Translations under genes and position numbers: made by a program
Shown: piece by piece, positions 21,888 through 33,600 of the stretch
How positions within the stretch are numbered: the first letter of the stretch is position 1
Layout of the letters: the number at the start of each line of letters is the position of its first letter
Assembly: GCF_963422355.1 (NCBI RefSeq)
Contig: NC_085094.1
Span: forward strand, 7,743,770-7,807,769
Reading direction: 5' to 3'
DNA from: Corticium candelabrum
Taxonomy: Eukaryota > Porifera > Homoscleromorpha > Homosclerophorida > Plakinidae
DNA length: 64,000 bases
The notes under the pieces: generated by a model
Seen by the model: the letters and a program-made list of their open reading frames with translations, nothing else
Database searches by the model: none
What the model was told of the DNA's origin: nothing

Positions 21888-22349
21888 GTAAGATGCCACA
21901 AAGACGTGCCTGTCTGTGTCTGTCTGTCTGGTTAACTATTTTGTTCTTTCCAATAAATGTGTAGGAACTATGGCCAATGACACTTTGTCTAACGGTATGA
22001 CGTCTGATGCAGTGGTGTAGCGTAAGTGTGAGAATCTGGTGGTAATAAGACAAGCTCTAGTCCAAACCCTGTCATATACATTGCATACCTCTAGTTTGAA
22101 ATTATCAACGCTATCACAGCTCATCATACCCATAGGCAAACATCCGCTCATGAACGCTAGCAGTTTGTGATTGGCTGTTCTTTTATTAACTCTGAGCACG
22201 CCTGCGCTAGGGTTACAGTAATACCGCTGTGGACCAACAACCGCACAATAAAGTGTTAATTAGCGTGCCAGATGTCAACAATCTCTCGTGCGAGTCAATT
22301 TGTCCAGCTCTTTTTTCACGCTCTTTATGTGGTGTAACTATAGCAAGTA
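21888..22349 (+). other. Intron after A4, end of tandem SRCR similarity
   Basis: Matches 3726-4190 and 14968-15430, with more substitutions toward the right, and ends exactly where the MITE at 22350 begins. Confidence 0.7.
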
Positions 22350-22843
22350 CTAAAGTCTATTCCCGAATAGGAGAATAGGTGGGGGAAAACCTGTATGGCC
22401 TGAAGCAGATGTTCTAGCGAGTTGATTCCAACATCATTGGAAAGCTCACAAGGAGGTTCCAGATCAGTTAATGAATACGGTAATTAGTTCTTTATTACAA
22501 CACAAATGCGAACTTCCTCTATGACACGCGCTTGGCCTTGCCCTACTCTGCCATTTACACTAGGTGTTAGATAACTTCAAAGTCACCGCTATGACGCCCA
22601 CTACTTGAAAGCTGACGCGGACGTACTTTGAACTATGGACTGATAAGTAAAACAGCTGTAGCGAGCAACCTTATGTAGTTGAGGCATTGGGTGAAGCTTT
22701 GAACGTAAGTTCATAGCTAAACGTTTCTATACTGGAACCTGTTATTCCACTAGCAATAATTAGCTACGCCCATCTCGGTTCTTCAATTCCTTATCTATTA
22801 ACCACAGTTCCCACGTATTCTCCTATTCGAGAATGGACTTTAG
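22350..22843. mobile_element. 494-bp MITE with TA target duplication
   Basis: Terminal inverted repeats of about 35 bp: left CTAAAGTCTATTCCCGAATA..., right end reads as the complement of CTAAAGTCCATTCTCGAATA... TA dinucleotides flank both sides (22348-22349, 22844-22845). No coding capacity. The TA duplication suggests a Tc1/mariner-type mobiliser. Confidence 0.8.
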
Positions 22844-22856
22844 TAGAGTAGGTGTT

Positions 22857-24110
22857 CCTAATTGTGGACACTCCCCGTCAATTTGAGTTACAAACGTTCT
22901 CTCTCTGGTAACTTGCAACGGACGTACGCACCAATGTCTAATCTTTGGAACAATGCCTGTACGACTAGAATCGCACAACGTCTGCTAGCGCACTAGAAAA
23001 ATATACGGGATACGTCTGTGAACAGCCCAAACGGCGGTGAATCCTAATTGTGGAAATATTTTCTCCACCACAGTAAGCGACTGGGTCTGAGTAACAGCTG
23101 GACTAGATACCTGAATGGTTTCGGTACAGGCTGGTATTTTGGGCCGCAATCAAAACCATGTTCTGTTGTGTATCACCACGATTTACCTGCGAACTGTTTG
23201 CACCTACAAGGTTCCTCCCATCACGTCCACAAATTCGAGGTATACGCATCGATCTTTTGTTGGATCATGAAAGTGCCCTGATGTTAGTTAAGCAATTATC
23301 GAGTACCTTGGTAAAGTTTTGAGCCTAGTTACGTTGACTGTAACGTGCTAAAGATGCGCATTATATGCATGGAGCGAAAGTGTATTCATTCATACTAGAT
23401 CTAGACATCAGTAATCCACTGACAATCTAGCTGTTTTCACTGCTACTACATCTGGCCACCATAGGGTATGAAATAAGAACAAACAAAGTAGGTGGAATGT
23501 CAATATCAGCGACATTAGCAATCCAGTCAGAATTTGATTGCCTTCACTGCTACTAGACCTGGCAACAATAAGACACATATTAAAAACCTACAAACTCACC
23601 TTGTCTGATATCAATAATTAGCTCATCCAGCAACGCAAAAGATGCTAGAACCACAGTTTACAGTTCAGAAGTTCATCTAGACATGATTGATCGTCTCCTG
23701 CATTGTATCGTAGACAGAACGCTTGGTTTCTACAAAATTTGAAAGACACGACGCCATTTTACACAGAGGTGATACACAACAGAACATGGTTTTAATTGCG
23801 GCCCAAAATACCAGCTTGTGAGGCAACCATTCAGGTATCTATTCTTGTTAATCAGGCTCAGTGGCTTTCTGTAACGGAGAAAAAATGTCCACAATTAGGA
23901 TACACCCCGTGTCCAGGCTGTTCACAGACGTTATCCCGTATATTGCGCTAGTGCGCTAGCTGACGTTGTGCGATTCTAGTCGTGCATGTACCATTACGAA
24001 GCCTAGACACTGGTGCGTTTATCGGACATGTTTCACTGTCTTTTCGTGCAGGCTACCAGAGAAAACAGCGATTGTAACTCAAATTACCAGAGAGTGTTCA
24101 CAATTATAGG
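22857..24110. mobile_element. Long inverted-repeat (foldback-like) element
   Basis: Left arm about 22857-23200 and right arm about 23760-24110 are imperfect reverse complements over more than 300 bp. Examples: GACTAGAATCGCACAACGTC against GTGCGATTCTAGTC, and TTTGGGCCGCAATCAAAACC against GGTTTTAATTGCGGCCCAAA. Both arm ends share an ATTGTGGACAC/GTGTTCACAAT terminus, and the CCTAATTGTGGA motif recurs inside each arm (about 23041 and 23900). The 560-bp centre has no ORF. No convincing target duplication was found. Confidence 0.75.
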
Positions 24111-24529
24111 TACAACGTCTTACAGAAAGACAGCCAGCCGTTTCAGGTCCATCGCGTGTCTGTTCGCAGGGGCGGATCCAGGATCTGAGGAGAGGGGGTG
24201 CACGGACATGAAACGCTAGACCACACCCATTTCAGGGAAGTAGTATAAGGTGAAAGTAGACTTTGCAACCAAAAATGACGGTAGATCTGTTGTCTCGATG
24301 TTGACTGCAACCATCAAAGACAAGCAGTCCACTATGGGGGCGAGTCAAACAGCTCAAGCGCGGATACAGGAGTTAAACGGGGGCCCGGGGTACACAGAGT
24401 CAAAAGAGAATTTCTTCAGGACGGTACGAAAATTGCAGTATAACGTGAAGCAAGTAGTTGTAATATATTCAAGGCAGATCTCTCACATAACTATTTAACA
24501 AACAAACCATTGCTAACAAAACTCGGACA

Positions 24530-24581
24530 GCTGAAGCCGCCGTGGGTTTCGCTTTGCAAATTCTTCCACGACGGCTTCAGC
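24530..24581. repeat. Hairpin with 16-bp arms
   Basis: GCTGAAGCCGCCGTGG pairs with CCACGACGGCTTCAGC with one mismatch across a 20-nt loop. Confidence 0.7.
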
Positions 24582-24629
24582 ATCACACGGGATATCCCGG
24601 TGAACATGGAGCAGCGTTAGGCCATTCAA

Positions 24630-24710
24630 GACATATTGGTCGAGTGGTTAGCACTCTGGTTTGCTAGTCCACACCGACTTACTTTGTAGAGTCCGGTCGT
24701 CTGTCCTCCT
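24630..24710 (+). repeat. Possible tRNA-derived SINE remnant
   Basis: TGGTCGAGTGGTTAGCACTC resembles a pol III A box and tRNA D-arm; a degenerate B-box-like GTCCGGTCGTC follows near 24691. No tRNA cloverleaf can be drawn. Confidence 0.3.
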
Positions 24711-25288
24711 CATCCAAGCGAGGCCGCTTTGACACAGAGCCAAAATACTTCGTGAGAGTCTGAGACTGAGGGTTGGAAGGACGACTACGGGAAGCCATGT
24801 CAGACTTTACAGTACAATGAGCCTGTCACAAGAACGATCATCTCTAGTAAGCCCGTAATAGGACAGCATGCAGCAACCACGTGCTGTCACTTACGGTTTG
24901 CGATCGACCCCACGCTAGGACACGAACACTGCACGTGGCAACGTATATACGGGAAATACAAACTCGCGGTTCCACGCAGCGACACAGTGCGCAGTTCACA
25001 GTTGTCAGTCAGGTTGTCAGTCAAACACGAGATGGACACGTGATCGATAATCTTCGCATTAGCTCGTACTCTGTACCCAGACGCAATTCTTCGTGCACCC
25101 ACATATTTCTGCTACGTGAGTGCGCCGCAAGAAAATGGGTATGGAACTTCGTGGCTATCTAGACCTTCCTCAAGACTGGCGGAGGGGGGGTGCACGTGCA
25201 CCCGGTGCACCCTCCCTATATCCGCCCCTGGTTCGTCGCTTTGTGTCCCGTGCGCTGAGTTTCTCTACCGTACGAGAGACTGTGCTTG

Positions 25289-25372
25289 TGTCCGCAAATA
25301 GGCAAACAAAAGGTGAATCTATCAATTCTCTGAGAAAAACAGAAGTGATGACTCGACAGCTAAGTGTCTAAC
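25289..25372 (-). repeat. BEL 3' LTR, first segment
   Basis: TGTCCGCAAATA onward, matching 43704-43787 of the 5' LTR; continues at 29651 after Gypsy-3. Confidence 0.88.
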
Positions 25373-25491
25373 TGTAGTGAACACAACTCAACATATATTT
25401 CTAGTGCTCGCGCCAATAATCTACAGAATCCGGGAACACGGCTCTACCTCGGATTATGTTACTATGCAACCTGTCTCTCTAATCTACTACA
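25373..25491 (-). repeat. 3' LTR of Gypsy-3
   Basis: 119 bp, TGTAGTGAAC to TCTACTACA; about ten differences from the partner LTR. Confidence 0.88.
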
Positions 25492-25568
25492 TTGCTTCCC
25501 CCAACTATAGTCACTACTCACTACTACAAGTCTAGTCTGTCTGACGGTCTGATCACGTTGTTTGATCG

Positions 25569-26703
25569 TCAAAGTTGTACTTCCCCAGCTGTTGATCCGG
25601 TTGGTTGATCATCTGGTTGAATGGTTTCCGGTTGTGGTTGTTTATCGGAATCTGGAGGTGGTGGTGCTTCTACATCCTGTTTCTCTGACCTAGTTCCTTG
25701 CTCACGGGTTCCTACTTTGGCCTCCTGTTTTTTCTCAGCAGTTGGTGGTTCTCTGTGTCGGATTTGATCCGGGTGCTTACGTACTATCCATTGGTGTGCC
25801 AATTGACATCTAAATGACAATGGCCCAGTCGCCTCCACTATTTTGGCAGAAATCCAGGAGTCTCCCTTGTTATGATTCCGAGCACAAATGGTGTCTCCTG
25901 CTTGTAAAACTCTGTCCCGCGCCGTTCGATCATGGTCTTCCTTTTGCCTGGCCTGCCTGTCTATTAACCGTTTCTCTAGCCCTGACCTGACCAAGTCCAG
26001 GCGAGTCTTGAGTCTCCGTTCCATCAATAGTTCTGCTGGAGATACTCCCGTAGTGGTGTGTGGTGTTGTTTGGTATGCAAACAAAAAACGACTAATCCGA
26101 TCTTCCAAAGTACCCACTATCATTTTCTTCACTCCAGCCTTGAATGTCTGGACGGCACGTTCTGCCAGACCATTGGACGCTGGGTGATATTGTGCAACCT
26201 TGATATTTTGGATGCCATTCTGCCTCATGAACTCCGAAAACACTCTGCTGGTAAAACACGGCTCGTTATCCGAGACTACCGTGTCTGGGAGTCTGTGTTG
26301 AACAAAAGCTTGTCGCAGTTTACCTATCGTCACCGACCCTGTAGATGCCTGCCCTGTGTTGTAAACCTCCATCCACTTTGAATGTGCATCCACTACTACT
26401 AGGAACATCGACCCTAGAAACGGTCCTGCATAGTCCACGTGTACTCTCGACCATGGTTTTTGGCCACTCCCATGGGTGTAATGGCGCTGAAGGAGGGTTT
26501 GTGCGGTTCATTTGGCATATTTTACATTTCCTGACCAGCTGTTCCATCTCTGCGCCAATGCTTGACCACAAGACCACACCCCTTGCCAATCCTTTTATCC
26601 TAACAGTTCCTGGATGGGCCTCGTGAAGCTCTGTCAAGATCCGTCTGCAGCATGCAGACGGTATCACAACTCTGGTTTCCCAAACTACACAGTCAGCATC
26701 CAC
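25569..26703 (-). pseudogene. Gypsy-3 integrase
   Basis: 26703-26320: zinc finger (HPGTVRIKGLARGVVLW, CKICQMN). 26438-25569: 289 unbroken codons with FLVVVDAHSKWMEV (D), VVSDNEPCFTSRVF (D; Glu where Gly is usual in DNG), YHPASNGLAERAVQTFK (E), and a proline/glutamine-rich tail. The zinc finger and core are in different frames, joined by a frameshift near 26400. Confidence 0.9.
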
Positions 26704-26747
26704 AAGCAGTTCGTTACTTCTTATCCTGTATGAACGTACATCTTCTG

Positions 26748-27434
26748 CTACTTTTGTGGCAAGCCTTCTCTAACCCATGTTCGCACTTGAGACAGTACTA
26801 GGTCGTTGGTGGTCCACCATGCAATCTGTGTAGCTGTGACTGGAAGTTTCTCCAACTGTTTCAAAACGAGAAGCATTGCCTCCGGCTCGCATGTATGGTG
26901 TGGTAGATCTGGTAGGGTCACTCGACTTAGTGTGTCAGCATTGTTGTGACTTTGCCCTGTTTTGTAGCGAAAGGTATATTGATATCCCGCCAATAGTAGC
27001 GCCCATCGTTGAATCCGTGCCGAAGCCGTCACTGGAATGCTTCGTCCTTCGCCAAGCAGTCCCTTCAGTGGTTGGTGATCAGACAAAAGTTCAAAGTGTC
27101 GACCATAGATGTAACGGTAGAATTTTGAAATTCCAAACACGATTGCAGCCCCTTCGCGGTCATTCTGTGAATAATTGTTTTCAGCTGGCGACAGCAATCT
27201 CGATGCAAAGGCAATGAGATGTTCATTCCTATTTTCAAGCCTGTTTGACAAAACGGCACCTAGTCCAAGAGGTGAGACATCACATGCCAGCAACAATGGT
27301 AACTTGGTATTGTAGTGTACCAGTACCCGAGAAGATGTCAACAATCTTTTCGATTCTTGGAAAGCCTTGTCTTCATCCTCTGACCATTTCCATGTTGCTC
27401 CCTTCTGTAAAAGGGCATGCAGCGGTGCCAACAC
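26748..27434 (-). pseudogene. Gypsy-3 RNase H and linker
   Basis: 228 codons: MLAPLHALLQKGATWKWSED connection, LLACDVSPLGLGAVLS, HLIAFASRLLSPAENNYSQ, SDHQPLKGLL and a linker beginning SARIQRWALLLAGY. LACDVS has Val where Ala is more usual. Confidence 0.9.
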
Positions 27435-27534
27435 TGTCGCTCGATCTGGAAGGACTTACTCTAGTATGTCAGCATTTCAAGGTACGCCTTCAACTTTGAT
27501 ATTCCTCGTGGTATTGGTGCATCTTGAATGGCCC

Positions 27535-28300
27535 TCACCTTTTCCTCCGTGGGGTGTAATCCATCTTTGTGGATTCGATGCCTAGATACACCACAGAATC
27601 CTTCATGAACTGACACTTGTCTTGTTGTAATCTCAACTCAGTTTCTCTCAGTCTCTTTAAAACTTTTCTCAAGTTTTCCATGTGCTCAGTCTGACACTCC
27701 CCCGTTATCAAGATATCATCAAAGTATACCAAGACGCCCAACATGTCTTTTAACAAGCCTTCCATGATCCTCTGAAATATGACTGGAGCCGAGGCTATTC
27801 CAAATGGTACCCGGTGATACCGAAACAGTCCTTTATGCTTGTTAATGGTTGTCAGTTCTTGGAACTGTTTCTCCAGACGTAACTGGTGGCATGCTCGGCT
27901 CAGGTCTAGTTTTGAGAATGATACCCTCCTGCTAACCGTGACAGCAAGTCATCTATGTCCGGCAATGGGTGTCGATCAACTTCCAATATGGGATTTACTG
28001 TTGTCATGTAATCTCCACAAATCCTTACTGTTCCACTGGATTTCACTACTGAAACGATTGGTGTGGCCCAATCTCAAAATTTTACTGGGCTAATAATACC
28101 TGCTGATTGAAGCCTGAAAGATTCTTCTTCCACTTTCTCTTTCAGTGTATATGGCGCCTTTCGTGCCTTATGAAAACGTGATGTTGCTTGTGACTTTGTG
28201 TTGAGTGTGGCTTGCATACCTTTCAGCTCTCCAAGGTCATCCTGTAAAACCTCTCTGTTCTCTTCTAACAGCTCCTTTAGGCTACTGTGTGTGCTTAGAC
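27535..28300 (-). pseudogene. Gypsy-3 reverse transcriptase (fragmented)
   Basis: 27765-27535: LKDMLGVLVYFDDILITGEC, with the YFDD catalytic box intact. Upstream palm sequence (LDLSRACHQL-like, LPDIDDLLS, CGDYMTT) is readable at about 28140-27790 but in shifted frames with stops. Confidence 0.82.
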
Positions 28301-28474
28301 TGAACAGTGCCTTTCAATACACCTGTATGTGTCGTAAACAATCTCTAACCAGCAAACTGGGTCCGTTTCCTTCCACCACGTATAACTCCAATTGTTTAGG
28401 AGGGGCTCTGTCTGCCCCTGGTACCTTGGCCTTGAGAGTCCCCTACACTTTAATTACTCTGCCCCCATATGCTC

Positions 28475-28957
28475 TCAGTATGATGGTACTCTCCCTAAGA
28501 AGTGAAGAAGACGGCCCCACATTGTCTTGTACGTTGTGGCACTAATTACTGTCACTGTTGCTCCTGTGTCAATCTCCATTGTCAAGCATCTACCATTTAT
28601 TTTCACTTGTGTCGTCAAGGGAACAGCTTTAGGTTTGCTTACAGGGTATATGTGTTTCAGCTCTAAAGATTCTTCTTCGTCATCCTCTGTCTGTTCCACC
28701 TGATTTGTGGTTTGCAGTTTTGGCTGTGTTTTCATAATCCGACTGGCTTTCTTGCCTTGCCCTTTTGATCTACAGACTTGACTGAGGTGTGCCACTTTCT
28801 TGTATGCCAAACATTTGGCTTCTTTGAACCTGCATTCAGTAGGAGAGTGTTCTGACCGTCCACAACGATAACAGGTTTTGGGCATTTGCAGTTGCATTCG
28901 GTGTACAGCCGCTGCACCCTCCGCTTCTTCTGTCGTGTCAACAACTTTGGACGCCAT
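28475..28957 (-). pseudogene. Gypsy-3 nucleocapsid and protease
   Basis: 160 codons: knuckles CYRCGRSEHSPTEC and a second, degenerate one (CLAYKKVAHLSQVC, with Tyr at the second Cys position), then retropepsin LTMEIDTGATVTVIS with active-site DTGA. The ORF drifts out of frame near 28500. Confidence 0.85.
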
Positions 28958-29002
28958 TATCTCCCGCGCATTCTTTCCTGCCGCTTCTGTAGCGCGCGTT
29001 AT

Positions 29003-29548
29003 TTACAAAGCCCTCGCAAACGACAACTCCTTTTCTGCTAACAACCGCCGCTGTTTGCGCTCATCGTCAATACCACAAACCAAACGATCGCGGAGCATCT
29101 CGTTCAGTGTTTCTCCATACTCGCAAAACTTGGATAACGCGCGCAACGCGGACACAAACTCTGCAACTGACTCACCCGTATGTCGGACTCTCGAATTGAG
29201 TCGCAGTCTCTGTACCATAACCGAAGGCTTGGGGTTGTAGTGGTTGGACAGAGCTTCGCTCAGATCTGTAAAAGACCTTTCTCTCGGTTTGGCGGAAGCC
29301 GTCAAGTTGTGCAGTAACTTGTACGTGCGTGCGCAGACTGCTGACAGGAAAATTGCCTTCATTTTGGACTCATTCGTGATGCCGTTGGCTTCGAAATAGC
29401 ACAACATTCGTTCCTCGTATTGCGGCCACTCGTTGGACTCCGCATCAAAGGCGTCTAGCCTGCCGAACGCTGCCACAGGCATTGGTGTAGCTGTTGCTAT
29501 TCCACTCGCTGTGGATTCGTCCATCCTCGTCCCCAATGTAGTGAACAC
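29003..29548 (-). pseudogene. Gypsy-3 gag
   Basis: Gag-like: FGRLDAFDAESNEWPQYEER, YFEANGI, KLLHNL, LSNHYNPKPSVMVQRLRLNS and LRDRLVCGIDDE. The likely start is the ATG at 29522 (MDES...), a few bases past the primer-binding site, as in Gypsy-1. Confidence 0.85.
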
Positions 29549-29650
29549 AACTCAACATATATTTCTAGTGCTCGCGCCACTAATCTACAGCACCCGGGAA
29601 CACAGTTCTACCCCAGATTATGTTACTATGCTACCTGTCTCTCTAATCTA
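29537..29650 (-). repeat. 5' LTR of Gypsy-3
   Basis: 114 bp, partner of 25373-25491; its outer end runs straight into BEL LTR sequence (GTCTCGAAATTACTGC). Confidence 0.88.
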
Positions 29651-30052
29651 GTCTCGAAATTACTGCAATATAGATAGGTAGACCTGAACGGAATCTAAAT
29701 GACTCAACTACTACTAACACGAATTGTCTTAAATAGGTGGTGTGCACGTGCATGCTAATCACATGTACTTGTCAAAACTGTCAATCTGTAGCAGCGCCGG
29801 ATTCAGGAATTTATGAAAAAGGGGTTCACCGTTAGCAGTTATTTATAGCATTACTAATTTTCTCTTCTTTATAAAAAAAATTATATGAAATTATTGAACC
29901 ACGCCTATTGGAAAAGAGAGTGTTCTAACTCCCTGAACCCCCACTCTGGATCCGGCCCTGTGTAGTGTGCACGTGCAAGCTAAATTTAGAACAACAGTTC
30001 TTGACTTCTGGCACATTAACAGTTCTTGACTTGTGTCGCAAAAGCCATGACA
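29651..30052 (-). repeat. BEL 3' LTR, second segment (contains MITE)
   Basis: Aligns with 43788-44020 once the 169-bp MITE at 29792-29960 is removed; ends CATGACA as the 5' LTR does. Confidence 0.88.
29792..29960. mobile_element. 169-bp MITE with 5-bp target duplication TGTAG
   Basis: Ends CAGCGCCGGATTCAGG and the complement of CAGGGCCGGATCCAGA, related to the ends at 24167/25230. TGTAG flanks both sides (29787-29791, 29961-29965). The uninterrupted BEL LTR reads CTGGAGTG at the same point (43929-43933), so the empty site is visible in the window. Confidence 0.9.
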
Positions 30053-30054
30053 CT

Positions 30055-30640
30055 CCGGGCCGGCATTTGGTAGTATGGTCGTGTTTCACCGGTAGTTCCA
30101 ATAGATATAGGAGGTTGATAAGTCCAGAGATGATTTTGTGGGATGGAAGACGCACTTTAGCAGAATGAACATTACTATCTCCTACCACAATAGTCTCTTC
30201 AATTCTTTCCATCATCCAAGTACCACGCAGAGTGTCTTGTTCTTTAATAAGAACTATTTTGCCTTCTTGAGGCACTGAGTCAATCGCAGACCTAAGACCT
30301 TTGTGTCTTAATGGCAATGTTTCCCTTAATCTCAGTATATGCCAATGATCCCAAAAGATGTGGAGTCGTTTCTGGTCTTGTCTCCATTTTCTTTCCAACG
30401 CGTAGAAAGTGCCCCTATTAGGCTGTTATTCCTCATCATTCACATCTTCAATAGTAGGTCCAGGTACTCCGAGATGTGCGTGATGAGATAAGAAGTGAGC
30501 AGGAGTTAATGGAAATTCTGATTCAAAGTCTTCAAACACGTATGTCAGAGGTCTTGTGTTTATAATAGCTTCGATTTCTGTGAGAAGAGTTGCCAATTCG
30601 TCCCAATCAAGTAGTTTTCTCCCTATCGACTTTCTAAGTG
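30055..30640 (-). pseudogene. BEL integrase C-terminus and DUF5641-like tail
   Basis: 30640-30426: RALRKSIGRKLLDWDELATL, EAIINTRPLTYV, PLTPAHFL, the conserved end of the BEL/Pao integrase. 30398-30055: MERKWRQDQKRLHIFWDHW, EGKIVLIKEQDTLRGTW, a DUF5641-like domain, joined with a small frame break near 30420. The catalytic core that should precede it is absent: sequence upstream is Gypsy-4. Confidence 0.88.
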
Positions 30641-33600
30641 CTCGTGAGCGGCTGGAGTAGCAGAGGAGACGGCAAATGTGGTAACTGTGGGTTCTCGGTT
30701 CACAAGGGTTCAACATGCCCAGCATCAACACAGACCTGTAGAAAATGTGGGAGAATAGGACACTACGCACGTTGCTGTAGGTCAAAGAAACAGTCACAGA
30801 TCCAGGAAGTTGATTGTGGCAATGAGCAAGGGGTAGAGTTGGAGACCGTTCGAATCAATGTTGTTGGTGGTCAGTCCAGTACACTCGAGTATCGCCAATG
30901 CGTTTGCGAGTTAGCTGGTGTCAGTTTGTCACTTGTTATTGACTTGGGGGCGAAGGTTTCAGTGCTGTCAAAAAGGTCATATGATCGATGGTTTTCTTGG
31001 AGTAAGCTGGAACCAGCAAATCGAAAGCTAGTTGGTTATGCAGGATCGCCAATAAAGGTGTTGGGAAAGGCAAAGCTACCAGTCCGATACCGGAGATGTC
31101 AATTAGCAGAGTTTCCATTCTATATTACAGACAAGGGGACAGACATACTAGGTCTCGACTTGTTTGATGCCCTGGGATTTCAAATTTGTTGGGATCCAGA
31201 AGAACTAGGCAGTCATAGTGTACAAGCGGTTGACTTGCTCAACGATGGAGTTACTAAGGGAGGTTGGAGTCGGAGATGGCCTAGGGTGTTCAGTGGATTG
31301 GGGAAAGCCAATCACTTTGTTCATTGCCCGTTAGTGAACACCACCGTACCACCGATTATGCAGCCACTTAGGAGATTGTCACTGGCTCTACGAGAGAGGG
31401 TGGCAGAGGAGTTGGATCGTTGGGAGAGTTTGGATATCATTGAAAAAGTGGATTCATCCCCATGGATCTCAAATTTAGTAGTTGTATGGAAGAAATCAGG
31501 GGCAATTAGACTCTGCGTAGACCTTCGAAGAGCCAATCAGGCAATCATACCTGGCAAGCATCCACTTCCAACAATGGAAGACATAGCGGCAGAGTTTTAT
31601 GGATCTACAGTATTTTCGAAGCTGGACTTAAACCAGGGGTACTTGCAAATACCTTTGGCAGAGGAAAGTCGCTTTATTACAGCATTTGTAACACATAAGG
31701 GGACTTACCAGTTCAAGAGAATGCCATTCGGTTTGGCATCGGCCCCAAGTGCCTTCCAGAAAGTCATGGTTACGGTCGTAGCCGGAATACCAGGAGTTGC
31801 TGTCTACATGGACGATATTGTCGTTCATGGGCCAGATCGACCAAGTCACAATAAGAGACTGAATGATGTGTTTCAACGACTACAACATCACAATTTGACA
31901 CTAAATGTGGACAAGTGCACTTTTGCAGTTAAGGAAATATCATTTGTGGGACACAGTATTTCGGCGAGTGGTATTCGTCCTCTAACATCTAACATAGAAG
32001 CAGTTGAAAGACTGAAAGAACCGACATCAGTGACAGAACTAAATTCATTCCTCGGTATGACAAATTACTACCTCCGGTTCGTGCAGGGCTATGCTGATAT
32101 CTCTTCTCCTTTGCGGTGCTTATTACGGAAGGATGCCCATTGGGAATGGTCCACTGAATGTCAAACGGCATTTGACAAATTGAAACAGCTTGTCACATCA
32201 GCACCAGTTCTTGCCCACTTTTCATCCACAGCGGACACCTTTGTGTCGTGTGACGCTTCTGGAGTAGCTATTGGGGCAGTATTGTCTCAAATACAAGATG
32301 GACAGGAACGTCCTGTGGCATATGCGTCCCGTGCGTTGTCACCAGCAGAGCAGAAATATGCTGTGGGAGAACGAGAGGCATTGGCCTGTGTGTGGGCGTG
32401 TGAGAAGTGGCATGTATTTTTGTTTGGACGACCGTTTGTACTTCGTACCGATCACCAAGCCTTGGTATCACTGCTATCTGCGTCAGGAACAGGTCAAAGG
32501 CCATTACGATTACACCGGTGGACAGAACGGCTGTACAAGTATACATTCCGCGTGGAATATCGACCTGGTCATTCCAATCAAGTTGCTGATCTACTGTCGA
32601 GGTCACCAGCTCCAGCTGAGAATTCAGCATGGGACTCTGATGATGTGGAAGAATGTATATTATTGTTGAGCACATGGAGCCCGGGGGTACCCTTGGATGA
32701 AATGGAAAGGGAGTCAGGTGCAGATGCAGAAATCCAAACGGTTTTAAGGTGCATCCGGGAAGGATGGCACGATGTCAAAGGAGAGTTCCGTCCTTTTTGG
32801 AATGTTCGACACGAGTTGGCACCTGTGGGTGGAAAGTCGAGTTGTCTGATGAGAGGGAATCGAATAGTCGTACCAAGGTTGCTGCAGAAACGGGTGCTAC
32901 AGCTAGCTCATGAGGGTCACTTGGGGGTTGTTCGTATGAAACAGAGATGCCGAGAGTTTGCCTGGTGGCCTGGGATTGACCGCCAAATTGAGCAAATGGT
33001 GAGAGATTGTGAGCCCTGCCTTGTCAGCGGGAAGTCTCGCCAACCTGTACATGCTCCATTACAACCTACTCCTTGGACAGCGGTACCGTGGCAACGACTT
33101 CAGGTAGATATCTTTGGAGAAATTCAAATAGCAATGGCTCACCAGCGATACGCTATTCTAGTTCATGATCTGGGATCAAAGTGGCCAGAAGTAAGACTGT
33201 GCTCACAAGTGCGGACGCAAGAGGTTGTGCAGTTTTTGGAAGACCTTATTGTTAGGTGGGGGTTTCCTGAGTCGATAACAACGGACAATGGACCTCAGTT
33301 CCGGTCGTATGAGTTTCAGCAGTGGTTACGAGAACGGGGTATTCGCCATATTCTCACACCACTGTATCATCCAAAAGCAAATGGAGGAGTCGAAAGATTC
33401 AATCAAGTGCTTAAACAAGGCCTGAAGACAGGGTTGTTGGAAGGACGTTCAGTGGAGAGTTCAGTGCAAAGCACATTGTTTAATTACCGGTCTACGGCGC
33501 ATTCACTTACGAGGAAATCACCAGCAGAAGTTATGTTGGGCCGAAAGCTTCGGCAGCCCTTATCCCAGATGATTCCTAGGCAAGATAAGAAGGGATCACT

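Larger units (their letters stand above)
24167..25230. mobile_element. 1,064-bp non-autonomous DNA transposon, CAGGGGCGGAT ends
   Basis: Left end CAGGGGCGGATCCAGG, right end the complement of CAGGGGCGGATATAGG, flanked by a perfect 5-bp direct repeat GTTCG (24162-24166 and 25231-25235). The interior has no transposase-like ORF. Ends and 5-bp duplication fit hAT-type elements that make short duplications. A tRNA-like box A (TGGTCGAGTGG, 24637-24647) and a hairpin (24530-24581) lie inside. Confidence 0.75.
25373..29650 (-). mobile_element. Gypsy-3, complete Ty3/Gypsy inside the BEL LTR
   Basis: LTRs 25373-25491 and 29537-29650 (about 115-119 bp, TGTAGTGAACAC start on plus). A polypurine-tract complement TTGCTTCCCCCAAC lies at 25492-25505, and a primer-binding-site-like TGGGGACGAGG sits next to the 5' LTR. 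Minus-strand gag, knuckles, protease, RT, RNase H and integrase are all present, with several frameshifts. The insertion point corresponds to about 43787-43790 in the uninterrupted BEL LTR. Confidence 0.92.

Noticed and set aside
24630..24710. tRNA gene
   Set aside because: A-box similarity is good but no anticodon arm, acceptor stem or proper B box can be drawn; treated as a possible SINE remnant.
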